The translations under genes were made by a program, and so were the position numbers. From JALOLV01 sp046295175 (GTDB lineage Bacteria; Bacteroidota; Bacteroidia; Cytophagales; Spirosomataceae), in the NCBI GenBank assembly GCA_046295175.1, contig JBKBNY010000009.1, positions 186,001 to 250,000 on the forward strand: 64,000 bases of DNA, written 5' to 3'. Within the stretch, counting starts at the first letter, position 1; every line of letters begins with the position of its first letter. Positions 9,235 to 17,780 of the stretch are shown piece by piece. The notes under the pieces were generated by a model, which had not been told where the DNA came from, ran no database searches, and saw only the letters and a program-made list of their open reading frames with translations.

Positions 9235-10337
9235 TGGAAAAAGTCTATCAAGTAGCACTTTCGCTGGTTGAAGGTATCGGGAGTGTTTTGTACAAACAAC
9301 TAATCAACAACTTTGGAAACGCCGAGGAGGTCTTGAAAGCAAAAAAAGATAGGCTTTTGAAGATTTCGGGGATTGGTAATGGTATTGTCGAAAATTTCAA
9401 AAATACCGAAATTCTACTCGAAAAAGCCTCAAAAATCATTGAGCAAGCCCAAAAAGAGGCCGCTAAAATCATGGTATTTACCGATGAAGATTACCCTTCA
9501 AGATTACGTGGTCTTTATGATTCTCCTGCCATTTTGTACAAAAAAGGCAATGTTTCGCTCAACCATCCTCGAACCGTTGGAATCGTCGGAACTCGCAAAG
9601 CAACAGATTATGGTTTAAAAATCACGAATGAGATTGTCGAAGGTTTAAGTAATTCTAATGTTCAGATTATCAGCGGATTAGCCCTTGGGATAGATGGAGC
9701 GGCACATCGTTCGGCAGTCGAAAATAACCTTTCAACAGTGGGAGTAATGGCAAATGGTGTTGATATTATTTATCCGGCAAGTCATGCTAAATTGGCTGAA
9801 AGTATGTTGCACAATGGAGCATTGATTTCAGAAAATCCATTTGGAGTTCAGCCGCTTGCTGCATTGTTTCTGGCTCGGAATCGGATTATTGCGGGTTTGT
9901 CCGATGTTGTGATTGTGGTTGAGTCTGCTAAAAAGGGTGGGGCTATGGTCTCTGCCGAATTTGCCAATAACTATAATCGCGAGGTTTTTGCTGTTCCGGG
10001 TGGTTTGGCAAATCGTTATTCGGAAGGCTGTAACCGACTTCTGAAAGAAAATAAAGCCCAGATTTACACCAAAGTTGAAGATATTATCGAAGCTCTCAAC
10101 TGGGATTTATCCCAACCCACTACTCCCAAAAAAATTAAAGAACCCGAAATCGACCTTACAAGATTTACAGGTGAAGAAGTTGCGGTCATTTCGATTTTAA
10201 AAAAGGGCGAAATTCAAATAGATGAACTGAGTTGGCAAAGCCAAATTCCACTTAATCGCTTGGCTTCATTGTTACTAAATCTCGAATTTCAGGGATTGGT
10301 CAAAGCTTTACCCGGTAAAAAGTTTGGATTAAAGTAA
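9234..10337 (+). CDS. dprA: DNA-processing protein DprA
   Basis: The 367-residue protein has the three-part layout of DprA: an N-terminal helix-hairpin-helix/SAM-like part, the central Rossmann fold (about 95-305) with G-T-R-K-A, S-G-L-A-L-G-I-D-G-A-A-H and N-R-I-I-A-G-L-S, and a C-terminal winged helix (about 310-367). DprA binds incoming single-stranded DNA during natural transformation and loads RecA. Its start overlaps the MerR stop codon by one base. Length and motifs are complete, so the gene should be functional. Confidence 0.95.
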   Translation: MEKVYQVALSLVEGIGSVLYKQLINNFGNAEEVLKAKKDRLLKISGIGNGIVENFKNTEILLEKASKIIEQAQKEAAKIMVFTDEDYPSRLRGLYDSPAILYKKGNVSLNHPRTVGIVGTRKATDYGLKITNEIVEGLSNSNVQIISGLALGIDGAAHRSAVENNLSTVGVMANGVDIIYPASHAKLAESMLHNGALISENPFGVQPLAALFLARNRIIAGLSDVVIVVESAKKGGAMVSAEFANNYNREVFAVPGGLANRYSEGCNRLLKENKAQIYTKVEDIIEALNWDLSQPTTPKKIKEPEIDLTRFTGEEVAVISILKKGEIQIDELSWQSQIPLNRLASLLLNLEFQGLVKALPGKKFGLK

Positions 10338-10418
10338 AATTTTGAAAATTTAACATTTCAAAAAGAACAGAATCAACAAATCCTATGTTTTGTATCAAGG
10401 TATAAGTTGATTCTTAGC

Positions 10419-11303
10419 ATGAAATTACGTGTATTTGTAGTTGTAGCAGTTTTATCGGTTTTGATAACCTCTTGTTTTAGTCGTTGGATAATGACCGAAA
10501 AAGAGATAAAAGAACACTACGCCAATCGAAAATCAAAGCCAACTTATCACACGATTCAGACAGATTCTGCTAAAATCCATTTTGTAAGCTTTGGTGATGA
10601 CACCAAACAACCAATATTATTTATTCATGGTGCTCCCGGGAGTTGGGATGGCTACCTCAATTTTTTGGATGATACTACGCTCCAAAAAAACTTTCACTTG
10701 ATTTCGGTTGATAGGCCCGGTTATGGAAAATCTCAATTCAAACCAAAAAAGAAGGTTTACTCACTCGAAGAACAAGCAAAAGCCATAGAACTTGCATTAA
10801 AATCTAATCACTCAGGTAAAAAAGCAATAATTATTGGGCGGTCGTATGGAGTGCCAGTTGCAGTAAAATTGGCGGCAATGTATCCACAGTCTGTTCAAAA
10901 AATCGTCTTATTATCACCTGCTATCGACCCTGAAAAAGAAAAATTTTGGTGGTTTTCGGGATTCGGGAAAATCTTTTTGATTCGATGGTTTCTGCCCGAA
11001 AGGATGAATACCGCAACCGATGAAAAATTTGCTCACATAGCCGAATTACGCAAATTAGAAGCTGATTATGCCAAAATTCAGGCTGAAATCACTGTAATGC
11101 AGGGTGGGCAAGATGACATTATTGACCAATCTAACTTCGATTATGCTAAGAAAATGCTTGCTGGTAAAAACGCCCAATTTATCTTTATCCCCGAATCCGG
11201 GCATCTTATTTCTCGCTCAAGACCCGATTTAGTAATGAAAGAGATTTACAAATCTGAAAACATTACAGACCGAAACCCACAAAGTGTGGGCAGTAGGCAA
11301 TAA
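10419..11303 (+). CDS. Alpha/beta hydrolase, predicted lipoprotein
   Basis: The ATG at 10419 gives 294 residues with a lipoprotein signal (L-I-T-S-C lipobox about 20 residues in); an upstream TTG at 10407 is less likely. The alpha/beta hydrolase fold is shown by the oxyanion segment H-G-A-P-G-S, the nucleophile elbow G-R-S-Y-G, a late aspartate in G-G-Q-D-D and the terminal histidine in S-G-H. It would be membrane-anchored, probably facing the periplasm or cell surface. Substrate is unknown; esterase, lipase and haloperoxidase relatives share these motifs. Confidence 0.87.
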   Translation: MKLRVFVVVAVLSVLITSCFSRWIMTEKEIKEHYANRKSKPTYHTIQTDSAKIHFVSFGDDTKQPILFIHGAPGSWDGYLNFLDDTTLQKNFHLISVDRPGYGKSQFKPKKKVYSLEEQAKAIELALKSNHSGKKAIIIGRSYGVPVAVKLAAMYPQSVQKIVLLSPAIDPEKEKFWWFSGFGKIFLIRWFLPERMNTATDEKFAHIAELRKLEADYAKIQAEITVMQGGQDDIIDQSNFDYAKKMLAGKNAQFIFIPESGHLISRSRPDLVMKEIYKSENITDRNPQSVGSRQ

Positions 11304-11320
11304 ATTAAGCTTTCTGATTG

Positions 11321-11352
11321 CCACTTAATAAATATTTTTACCACTTAATAAA
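11321..11352. repeat. Two direct repeats of CCACTTAATAAA
   Basis: Identical 12-bp copies lie at 11321-11332 and 11341-11352, a 20-bp period of about two helical turns. They are in the 120-bp gap before the tail-fibre-like gene, where they could bind a regulator on one face of the helix. This is inference from spacing alone. Confidence 0.4.
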
Positions 11353-11423
11353 AGCATGGTTACAATTTGAGGTTTCCTGATATAAACTTTGTGCATAAGT
11401 TTTACCTCAAAATAATCGATACC

Positions 11424-12797
11424 ATGAAAAAATTAGTTTTACTGTTTACTACTTTATTTGCATTCTCCCAAACCTTTGGTCAGTCTGTTTTATTAACACC
11501 TGGTTCTAATGCTTTAGATGTAAGAGTTGGTAGTAATATTATTCTGGGTACTTTAAACCATACTGCACCAACTGGTTATTTGTTTTGGCAAAAAGGTAGC
11601 ACCTATTATGGTTATGCAGGTATGTATTCTAATACTGCTAATAATAGTTTCGATATTGGCACTAATGCATCCAATACCGCTGGTTCTTTAAATTTGGTTA
11701 CAATGGCTAACCCCAAAATGACAATTCTTTCAGGGGGAAAAATTGGGGTTGGAACAATTACTCCAACTGCAAAATTCCAAATTGAACACGATGGTTCCGA
11801 TACAGACCCCCACCTGAAAATTAATTCATCAGGGACTGATGGTCAATCAAGAATCAATTGGACAACTGTTGAAAATACAAACCGATGGGTGGCTCAAAGT
11901 GACTTAGATGGAGCTACAGATGCCGATAATTATTGGAGATTAGAGTATTCTGGTACTACTTCAAATTCATTTCTTTTCAATGTAAAAGGTGATGGAAAAA
12001 TTGGCATTGGTGCTTCCAGTCCGATTTCCACACTAAATGTGGCAGGCGGCAATTGGGATTTAGCAACTGGTAATGGTGATTTCGCAATCGGAAATAGTAC
12101 CTATAAATTAAAATTTGGTGTAGCAACCGCTGGTGGTGGTGCAGGAGATGCTCGAATTTACACAACTGGAGGAACCCATCGAACAATTTTTGGAGCAAAT
12201 GCAACCGACATGATGGCAATAAGTACTACTGGTGTTGGGATAGGAACTATTGAACCAACTTCTAAACTTCAAATTGACCACGGTGGGAGTGATACAAATC
12301 CTCATATTCAAATCAGGGCTACTTCATTCTATTCTCGTATCAACTGGACAACCTCTGCAAATGCAAATAAATACACAGCACAGACATACTTGAATGGAGC
12401 AACAACAGCAGAGAATTATTGGCAATTAGAGTACAATAGTAACCCACGTTTTTTTGTTAGGGGAGATGGTAATATTGGTATTGGGACAACTACCCCAGAT
12501 AATAAACTTGATGTATTGGGTACAATCCGAGCCAATGAAGTAATTGTAGAAACTGGCTGGGCCGATTATGTATTTGAAGATAGCTTCAAACTTAAAACAC
12601 TCAACGAAGTTGAGAACTTCATCAAAGAAAATAAGCATTTGCCTGATGTACCATCTGCAAAGACCATTCAAGAAAATGGTGCTCATGTTTCTGAATTGAT
12701 GACAAAAATGATGCAAAAGATTGAAGAATTGACTCTTTATAGCATTCAACAGCAAAAAGAAATTGATGCTTTAAAGAAAAGATTAGATGAAAAATAA
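11424..12797 (+). CDS. Tail-fibre-like secreted repeat protein
   Basis: The ATG at 11424 is chosen because it begins a clean signal peptide (MKKLVLLF... to F-G-Q); the frame is open further upstream. The protein has 457 residues. Two similar blocks of about 100 residues each contain I-G-T/I-G-V-G motifs, the H-G/D-G-S-D-T-(D/N)-P-H segment, R-I-N-W-T-T and E-N/D-N-Y-W-(Q/R)-L-E-Y. The C-terminus has the L-P-D-V-P-S-A segment followed by a coiled coil, a module common at the end of Bacteroidota phage-tail-fibre-like surface proteins. It is probably a trimeric adhesin or fibre at the cell surface. No T9SS sorting domain is visible. Confidence 0.72.
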   Translation: MKKLVLLFTTLFAFSQTFGQSVLLTPGSNALDVRVGSNIILGTLNHTAPTGYLFWQKGSTYYGYAGMYSNTANNSFDIGTNASNTAGSLNLVTMANPKMTILSGGKIGVGTITPTAKFQIEHDGSDTDPHLKINSSGTDGQSRINWTTVENTNRWVAQSDLDGATDADNYWRLEYSGTTSNSFLFNVKGDGKIGIGASSPISTLNVAGGNWDLATGNGDFAIGNSTYKLKFGVATAGGGAGDARIYTTGGTHRTIFGANATDMMAISTTGVGIGTIEPTSKLQIDHGGSDTNPHIQIRATSFYSRINWTTSANANKYTAQTYLNGATTAENYWQLEYNSNPRFFVRGDGNIGIGTTTPDNKLDVLGTIRANEVIVETGWADYVFEDSFKLKTLNEVENFIKENKHLPDVPSAKTIQENGAHVSELMTKMMQKIEELTLYSIQQQKEIDALKKRLDEK

Positions 12798-12824
12798 TTT
12801 TTTAATCTTTAATCATTAACTGAA

Positions 12825-13922
12825 ATGAAAAAAATATTCATATTGTTATTTGGTGTTTTATTTACATTTTCGCTTCAAGCTCAAAACCAGCAACCTGGCG
12901 AATGTGGAACGAAGATTCTGACACCCCCAAAGATTTTCTCAGAGAAGGAGAAAGATAGCTTAAATTCGATTCTTGCAATTAATGTTCCTTATGCGGTAAG
13001 GCTATATGTTACAGTATTTGCCGATAATGATGGCAGTAATAGAGCTGCACCCGATGCCGATATTATTAGACAAGTACAAAATATGGCAAATCAGTACGCT
13101 GCTCATAACATCTGTTTTATTTTGATAGATATAAGACAAGTCAATAGTACTGATTTGAACACCCATAATTCTGATACTGAGCAGGCCGATTTAAATCCTT
13201 ATATTATTTCTGGATGTTTGAATTTGTTTATCCATAATTACTTAGATAGCAACAGTGGTACTTTGAATGGTACTGCATACGCGATTCCGAATACTTACAT
13301 GAGTATGGGAGGTTGGGCAATTACTCCAACTGATAATATTTCGACGATGGGACACGAAGCAGGACACTGTTTTGGGCTTTTGCATACTTTTGAGACATTT
13401 TATGGAGCAGAAAATGTTACTCGAAACAGTGGAAATGGCTGTTATGACTGTACAACTCAGGGTGATTTACTTTGTGATACTCCTGCCGACCCTAATGGTT
13501 CGGTAAACTCTTCTTGTGTTTACACAGGTGGTGCAACAGACGCCTGTGGTGTGGCTTACGCACCGATGACGACAAACATGATGGCTTATGGATTCCGTCC
13601 GTGTCGTTCTATTTTTACTTCGGGGCAAGGTACAAGAATGCGTTCGTATTTAACAACTACTCCTGCACTAACAGCCTTGATTGCTGATGATATTGTTTAC
13701 AGACCTGCGTCTTCAAATTCATCAATAACTTACACAAGCGGTATCAGACATGAAACCGCAAGAGACCAATTAATCATAAGTAATTATACTGGAGATAGTT
13801 ATTCAGTTTCAGGCACTGCAGATATGAATATGGTTTCAAAAAGGGTTGTTCTAAGACCCGGAACCTCACTTAGCCCTTCTACTGGTCGGGTGCATATTAA
13901 GGTCAATCCTTATTGTAATTAA
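12825..13922 (+). CDS. Secreted zinc metalloprotease, M43 (pappalysin) family
   Basis: The 365-residue protein carries a signal peptide (to L-Q-A-Q) and the metzincin zinc motif H-E-A-G-H-C-F-G-L-L-H, with H177, E178, H181 and H187, followed by a Met-turn in T-N-M-M-A-Y-G. Several cysteines around 205-255 fit the disulphides of M43 enzymes. It should cleave proteins outside the cell or in the periplasm. It has no recognisable T9SS C-terminal domain; the tail after about 285 is a small beta-rich region. It follows the tail-fibre-like gene by 27 bp, probably one transcript, and is followed by a bidirectional terminator. Confidence 0.88.
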   Translation: MKKIFILLFGVLFTFSLQAQNQQPGECGTKILTPPKIFSEKEKDSLNSILAINVPYAVRLYVTVFADNDGSNRAAPDADIIRQVQNMANQYAAHNICFILIDIRQVNSTDLNTHNSDTEQADLNPYIISGCLNLFIHNYLDSNSGTLNGTAYAIPNTYMSMGGWAITPTDNISTMGHEAGHCFGLLHTFETFYGAENVTRNSGNGCYDCTTQGDLLCDTPADPNGSVNSSCVYTGGATDACGVAYAPMTTNMMAYGFRPCRSIFTSGQGTRMRSYLTTTPALTALIADDIVYRPASSNSSITYTSGIRHETARDQLIISNYTGDSYSVSGTADMNMVSKRVVLRPGTSLSPSTGRVHIKVNPYCN

Positions 13923-13926
13923 AATG

Positions 13927-13959
13927 AAAGCGGCTTTTGAATTTCTCAAAAGCCGCTTT
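13927..13959. terminator. Bidirectional intrinsic terminator
   Basis: Perfect 14-bp stem (arms 13927-13940 and 13946-13959, core AAAGCGGCTTTTGA) with a five-base loop, between two convergent genes. T-rich sequence follows on the plus strand. Confidence 0.85.
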
Positions 13960-13965
13960 AGGTTT

Positions 13966-14631
13966 TTATTGTTTCTTAACTTGCTCTATCGCTTTTTTCT
14001 TTTCATCCAAAGCAATTTTGGCATTTTCTTGGTCTTTTTTATTGTTTTCTTGGTCGGCTAAGAGTTTTTCAAGTTCGACTTTGTTTTCATCCAATTTTTT
14101 TAAAAGATTCTCTTTTTCTCTTTTATTTCGCTCAATGTCTTTGGCTAACCTATCACCCGTTTTAACAACTTTGTTGTAGTTATCTTGAGAAAGTTCTGCA
14201 TCTTTTTCAGCCAAACGGATGTCTTCGTTGTGCATAGATTGCGTATAAAACTCTTTCAAAATCTGCTCGGCCGCCACGTAATTTGTCGAACTCTGTGTAA
14301 CAGAAATTCCATTACCTACATCAAATGAGCAAAAAACAGTTGTTTTGGTTTTATCGCCCGATACCTTGCTTCTGATATACACTGGGTCTGGTGAAATATC
14401 TTTAATTTTAGCACCTCCAACCTCAACTACGTCTTTTGTCTTTGTAACTTTACCATATTTTTGGAGGTAAAGAGGCCATTCTTTCTCGATGTATTTTTTA
14501 TCAACACTTAACGTGAAGTACATCCCTTCGAGACGAGCTTTTTCAAATAATTCCGAACCAGCCAAAATGGTTTGTGCATAAGATGCATTTACCAAAACTA
14601 AAATTAATGCTGACAATAATATCTTTTTCAT
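13966..14631 (-). CDS. Secreted protein with C-terminal coiled coil, function unknown
   Basis: A 221-residue protein with a signal peptide (to S-Y-A-Q). The first 120 residues form a mixed alpha/beta part with no family I can name. From about 125 to the end it is a highly charged helix rich in K, E, D, N and Q, ending V-K-K-Q, which should form a long coiled coil. A Bacteroidota-type promoter lies upstream at 14690-14721. It may be a periplasmic or surface structural protein. Confidence 0.7.
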   Translation of the reverse strand: MKKILLSALILVLVNASYAQTILAGSELFEKARLEGMYFTLSVDKKYIEKEWPLYLQKYGKVTKTKDVVEVGGAKIKDISPDPVYIRSKVSGDKTKTTVFCSFDVGNGISVTQSSTNYVAAEQILKEFYTQSMHNEDIRLAEKDAELSQDNYNKVVKTGDRLAKDIERNKREKENLLKKLDENKVELEKLLADQENNKKDQENAKIALDEKKKAIEQVKKQ

Positions 14632-14689
14632 TGCTAAACGATTTATAATTACATTTATTCAGACTCCTAATTGGTCGTCTGGTAACAAA

Positions 14690-14721
14690 CAAATGTAGTA
14701 TTTATTCGTAGATTCTAACAA
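14690..14721 (-). promoter_or_regulatory. Bacteroidota-type promoter for the coiled-coil protein
   Basis: On the minus strand a -7 box TACATTTG (14697 to 14690) matches TAnnTTTG and a TTG at 14721-14719 lies 21 bases upstream. The start codon is 59 bp downstream. Confidence 0.5.
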
Positions 14722-14735
14722 TGATTTTTATCAAT

Positions 14736-16139
14736 TTATGGTAATTCCGAAAGACCCGCAGCAAAAGCCATCGAGGCCATCGCCTTTTGATATTTGCTCT
14801 TGAGTGCCTCTACTTTTAGACGCATATCAATTAATTTACTTTCACGAGAGTTAATCAAGAATAGCGAACTCTCGCCAATGGCAAACTTGTTTTGCTCGGC
14901 TTTGAGTAATATTTCTTGGTTTTTTACTGCATCTTGTTGAGTAGTCAATTGCTGCATCAGATAAACTGCCTCGTTGTAGGCAATATTTACCTCATTCATA
15001 ATCTCCCTCGAAAGCTGGCGGCGGTCTAAATCGGTTTGTAATTGTTTGATTTTTACCTGCTGCAACTTACCTCTTTCTTTACGGAGCAACAAAGGCATTT
15101 CAAAATCAACGCCTATTTTATGATTACTTCGGATAATTGAATAATTTTCGAGACCATATTTAGGAGAAGATGCTACACTGTAACTCAAATCTAACTGTGG
15201 TTTTAACATCTCACGTCTAAATCTTTCTTCGATTTTGAGTTGGTCAAATTTGAAATTAAGCTTAGCAATCTCAGGGTGATTTTTTTGAGCTTGTTGTCTT
15301 AAATTTTCCAAGATTTCGGGTTCGATAGATGTCGAAATAACAGTTTGCGGAATCACACCCTCAGGTATCATCAAGGGCTGCTCTTGGTTATTCCATAGAT
15401 AATTTGAAACAATTACCGTTGTATTTATGTAGTCAACGGCTGCTTGTTGATAACCAACTTGTCTATCCTGATAAGTTATTTTTGCCTCAACCGAATCTAC
15501 CGCCGCTACTTCTCCAATCTTGGCCCGTTGTACTAAAAGTTCAAAACGATTTTTTGCTAAATCAAGTCCTTCTTTTTGAAGCAAGAAATTTTGGTAAGCC
15601 AAGTACCATTCCCAATAGTCTTTTGCTGCCGAGAAAATGATTTTGTTAATCATTTTTTGTTGTTCGGCTTTGGCAATATTTTGGTAAATTTTGGTTTGTT
15701 GCAATGTGTTTCGACGTGTATCGAGTAACATACCCCGACCGATTGGAACACTGAACCCTGCAAAATTTAGAATATCTGACTCGTCACGACGTAAATATTT
15801 ACCGGTGTTTCTCTCGTTACCAAGCTTAACATCAATTCCACCCCAAACCGGAATTTTCAAATCTGTAACCCAACGATTGTAATAATCATCGCCATTGATG
15901 GCTTTTCTATCAAAACCCGAAATTAATTTTGGGTCAAATTGTCCTTTAGCCTGTAAAAGTTCGGTTTGAGCATAATCAATCTCAAGATTTGCCAATTTTA
16001 CAACTGGATGATTTTTAAGGATTAGTCCGTAAAAATCAATATATGATAAGGTTTTTTCAATATTTTGGGCAAATACATTAAAATTTACAGAAATTATCAG
16101 GCTAAAAACATATATCCAATTTTTTATCTGCTGTTTCAC
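14736..16139 (-). CDS. TolC family outer membrane protein of the exporter operon
   Basis: A 467-residue TolC/OEP protein with signal peptide (to V-F-A-Q) and two repeats of long helices, ending F-A-A-G-L-S-E-L-P. It is the last gene of the group DUF4956, ABC exporter, HlyD adaptor and TolC on the minus strand. A 233-bp gap separates it from the HlyD gene, so it could have its own promoter; a 13-bp inverted repeat lies in that gap. It would provide the outer-membrane exit for the exporter. Confidence 0.87.
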   Translation of the reverse strand: MKQQIKNWIYVFSLIISVNFNVFAQNIEKTLSYIDFYGLILKNHPVVKLANLEIDYAQTELLQAKGQFDPKLISGFDRKAINGDDYYNRWVTDLKIPVWGGIDVKLGNERNTGKYLRRDESDILNFAGFSVPIGRGMLLDTRRNTLQQTKIYQNIAKAEQQKMINKIIFSAAKDYWEWYLAYQNFLLQKEGLDLAKNRFELLVQRAKIGEVAAVDSVEAKITYQDRQVGYQQAAVDYINTTVIVSNYLWNNQEQPLMIPEGVIPQTVISTSIEPEILENLRQQAQKNHPEIAKLNFKFDQLKIEERFRREMLKPQLDLSYSVASSPKYGLENYSIIRSNHKIGVDFEMPLLLRKERGKLQQVKIKQLQTDLDRRQLSREIMNEVNIAYNEAVYLMQQLTTQQDAVKNQEILLKAEQNKFAIGESSLFLINSRESKLIDMRLKVEALKSKYQKAMASMAFAAGLSELP

Positions 16140-16169
16140 AAGTTTGTGATTTTAATTTTAAATTAAGTA

Positions 16170-16252
16170 GTTAATCATAAATAGTATCTTCAAATCTATC
16201 TTGTAATTGCTTGAAAATCAAAGGTTTAATTTGGGATGCATTTATGATTAAC
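16170..16252. repeat. Inverted repeat in the gap between HlyD and TolC genes
   Basis: GTTAATCATAAAT at 16170-16182 and its exact reverse complement at 16240-16252, separated by 57 bases. The 233-bp gap holds no gene. The arms could be a regulator site pair or a long-range hairpin in the operon mRNA; nothing decides between these. Confidence 0.45.
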
Positions 16253-16372
16253 TTAAAATAATTTCGATTCAATTCTTAAACTTAATTGTAGTTTATCAAA
16301 TAATATGGACAGATTAAAGGTTAACTAATCTATTTTATTTGTCCAAAAGCGTTTAATTCGATTCCTACAAAA

Positions 16373-17737
16373 TTATTTTTTTGCTTCTTTCGCTACCTCT
16401 TTATCATCTTTTGGTTCTTCTTTCAAGGTAGGAGGGAAGGCATTTAACTGACGCCACAATTCAAACCAAACTGGTACGTTTTCGAGCATTACCCATCCAA
16501 AGACTCCCGAACCCATTCTAACCTGCTTTGGCCACGGTTCGTCCCCTTTTTTGGGTTTTATCAATAAACGATATTCACCATTTTTGCTATCAATTAGGTC
16601 AATCACCTCGACAGTACCACCAAACGTACCAACAGTAACACCCGGCCAACCTGAGAAAATCAACGCTGGGAAACCCTCAAACTGCAAACGAACTTCTCTA
16701 CCCAATTGAATCAGAGGAACATCCATTGCTTTAACGTACAATTCAACCGCCATATCTGGGTTATTAGGCTGAAGCGTACAAATTGACTCGCCCTCTTTAA
16801 TAGTTTCGCCAATACCCGCTTTTAACGCTTTTACAATGTAGCCATCTTGCGGAGCTCGAACGATATACAACCCACGACGAACATCTACGCTGGCTTTTTT
16901 ATTGACCAATTTCGATAATTCAGATTGCCCATCGGCGAGTGAGGCCAATGCAGAACTACGGTCGGATTGTGCCTTTGAGATTTTTTCATTGTAATCGGCT
17001 TCAACTGAATTAAATTCGATTCTGCTGATTAATAACTCTTGACGTGAAATCTGTAATTTATTTTGAACCGAAATCAACTTTGCTTGATTCTCTTGTAATT
17101 TCATTCGGCGAGATTCCCACTCACTCAATGAAATAATTCCTTGTTTCAACTGGTCTTGTCCACGTTCGTAGCGGTCCTTACCAATTTTTAGTTGTAATTC
17201 TTCATTCACAACATCAGTACTATCAGAGATTACTTTGGCTTGATTTTGTCTAATTTTGTTTCGAGCCTTCTGTAAACTATACTGATAATTCTCTCTCAAA
17301 GCCTTGATTTGGTTATCTAAAGCAATAATTTTGGCGTTGTAACCCACAATAGCATTTTCTTTTGCAAGAATCTGCTCATCGAGACGAATAGGTAACTTTG
17401 GGTCAAAATATTCATCTTTTATCTCAGATATTACCAAAAGAGTATCGTTTTTACTTACAAATTGCCCCTCACTGACAAGCCAACGCTCAATTCGTCCTGC
17501 AATGGCGTTTTGAATATTTTGAGGACGGTCTTTTGGCGAAAGTGCAGTCATAGCACCTTTACCATTGATGTTTTGCTGCCAAGGTAAAAATAGAACAATG
17601 ACAAAAATTAGTAAAAAGCCCAACATCCATCTTTTGATTTGAATGGCAGTTCTGGGCGAACTAAGTGTATCGAGCAAATATAAGTCGTATTGTTCTTCGA
17701 TTTCTTTTTTTATTTCGTTTTCCGAAAGTTTCAACAT
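16373..17737 (-). CDS. HlyD family secretion protein (membrane fusion protein)
   Basis: The 454-residue protein has a cytoplasmic N-terminus of about 30 residues, one membrane helix (about 31-52), a long periplasmic alpha-hairpin (about 130-285, rich in Q, K and E) flanked by two lipoyl half-motifs (the second containing V-R-A-P-Q-D-G-Y-I-V-K), and a C-terminal beta-barrel. This is the HlyD layout of type I secretion systems. It starts 43 bp after the ABC exporter gene and should join that protein to the TolC-like channel. The last 40 residues are charged and Lys-rich. Confidence 0.9.
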   Translation of the reverse strand: MLKLSENEIKKEIEEQYDLYLLDTLSSPRTAIQIKRWMLGFLLIFVIVLFLPWQQNINGKGAMTALSPKDRPQNIQNAIAGRIERWLVSEGQFVSKNDTLLVISEIKDEYFDPKLPIRLDEQILAKENAIVGYNAKIIALDNQIKALRENYQYSLQKARNKIRQNQAKVISDSTDVVNEELQLKIGKDRYERGQDQLKQGIISLSEWESRRMKLQENQAKLISVQNKLQISRQELLISRIEFNSVEADYNEKISKAQSDRSSALASLADGQSELSKLVNKKASVDVRRGLYIVRAPQDGYIVKALKAGIGETIKEGESICTLQPNNPDMAVELYVKAMDVPLIQLGREVRLQFEGFPALIFSGWPGVTVGTFGGTVEVIDLIDSKNGEYRLLIKPKKGDEPWPKQVRMGSGVFGWVMLENVPVWFELWRQLNAFPPTLKEEPKDDKEVAKEAKK

Positions 17738-17780
17738 AGTTTTAATTTTATTATCAACGAATCATCGGATTCGTGCCTTT

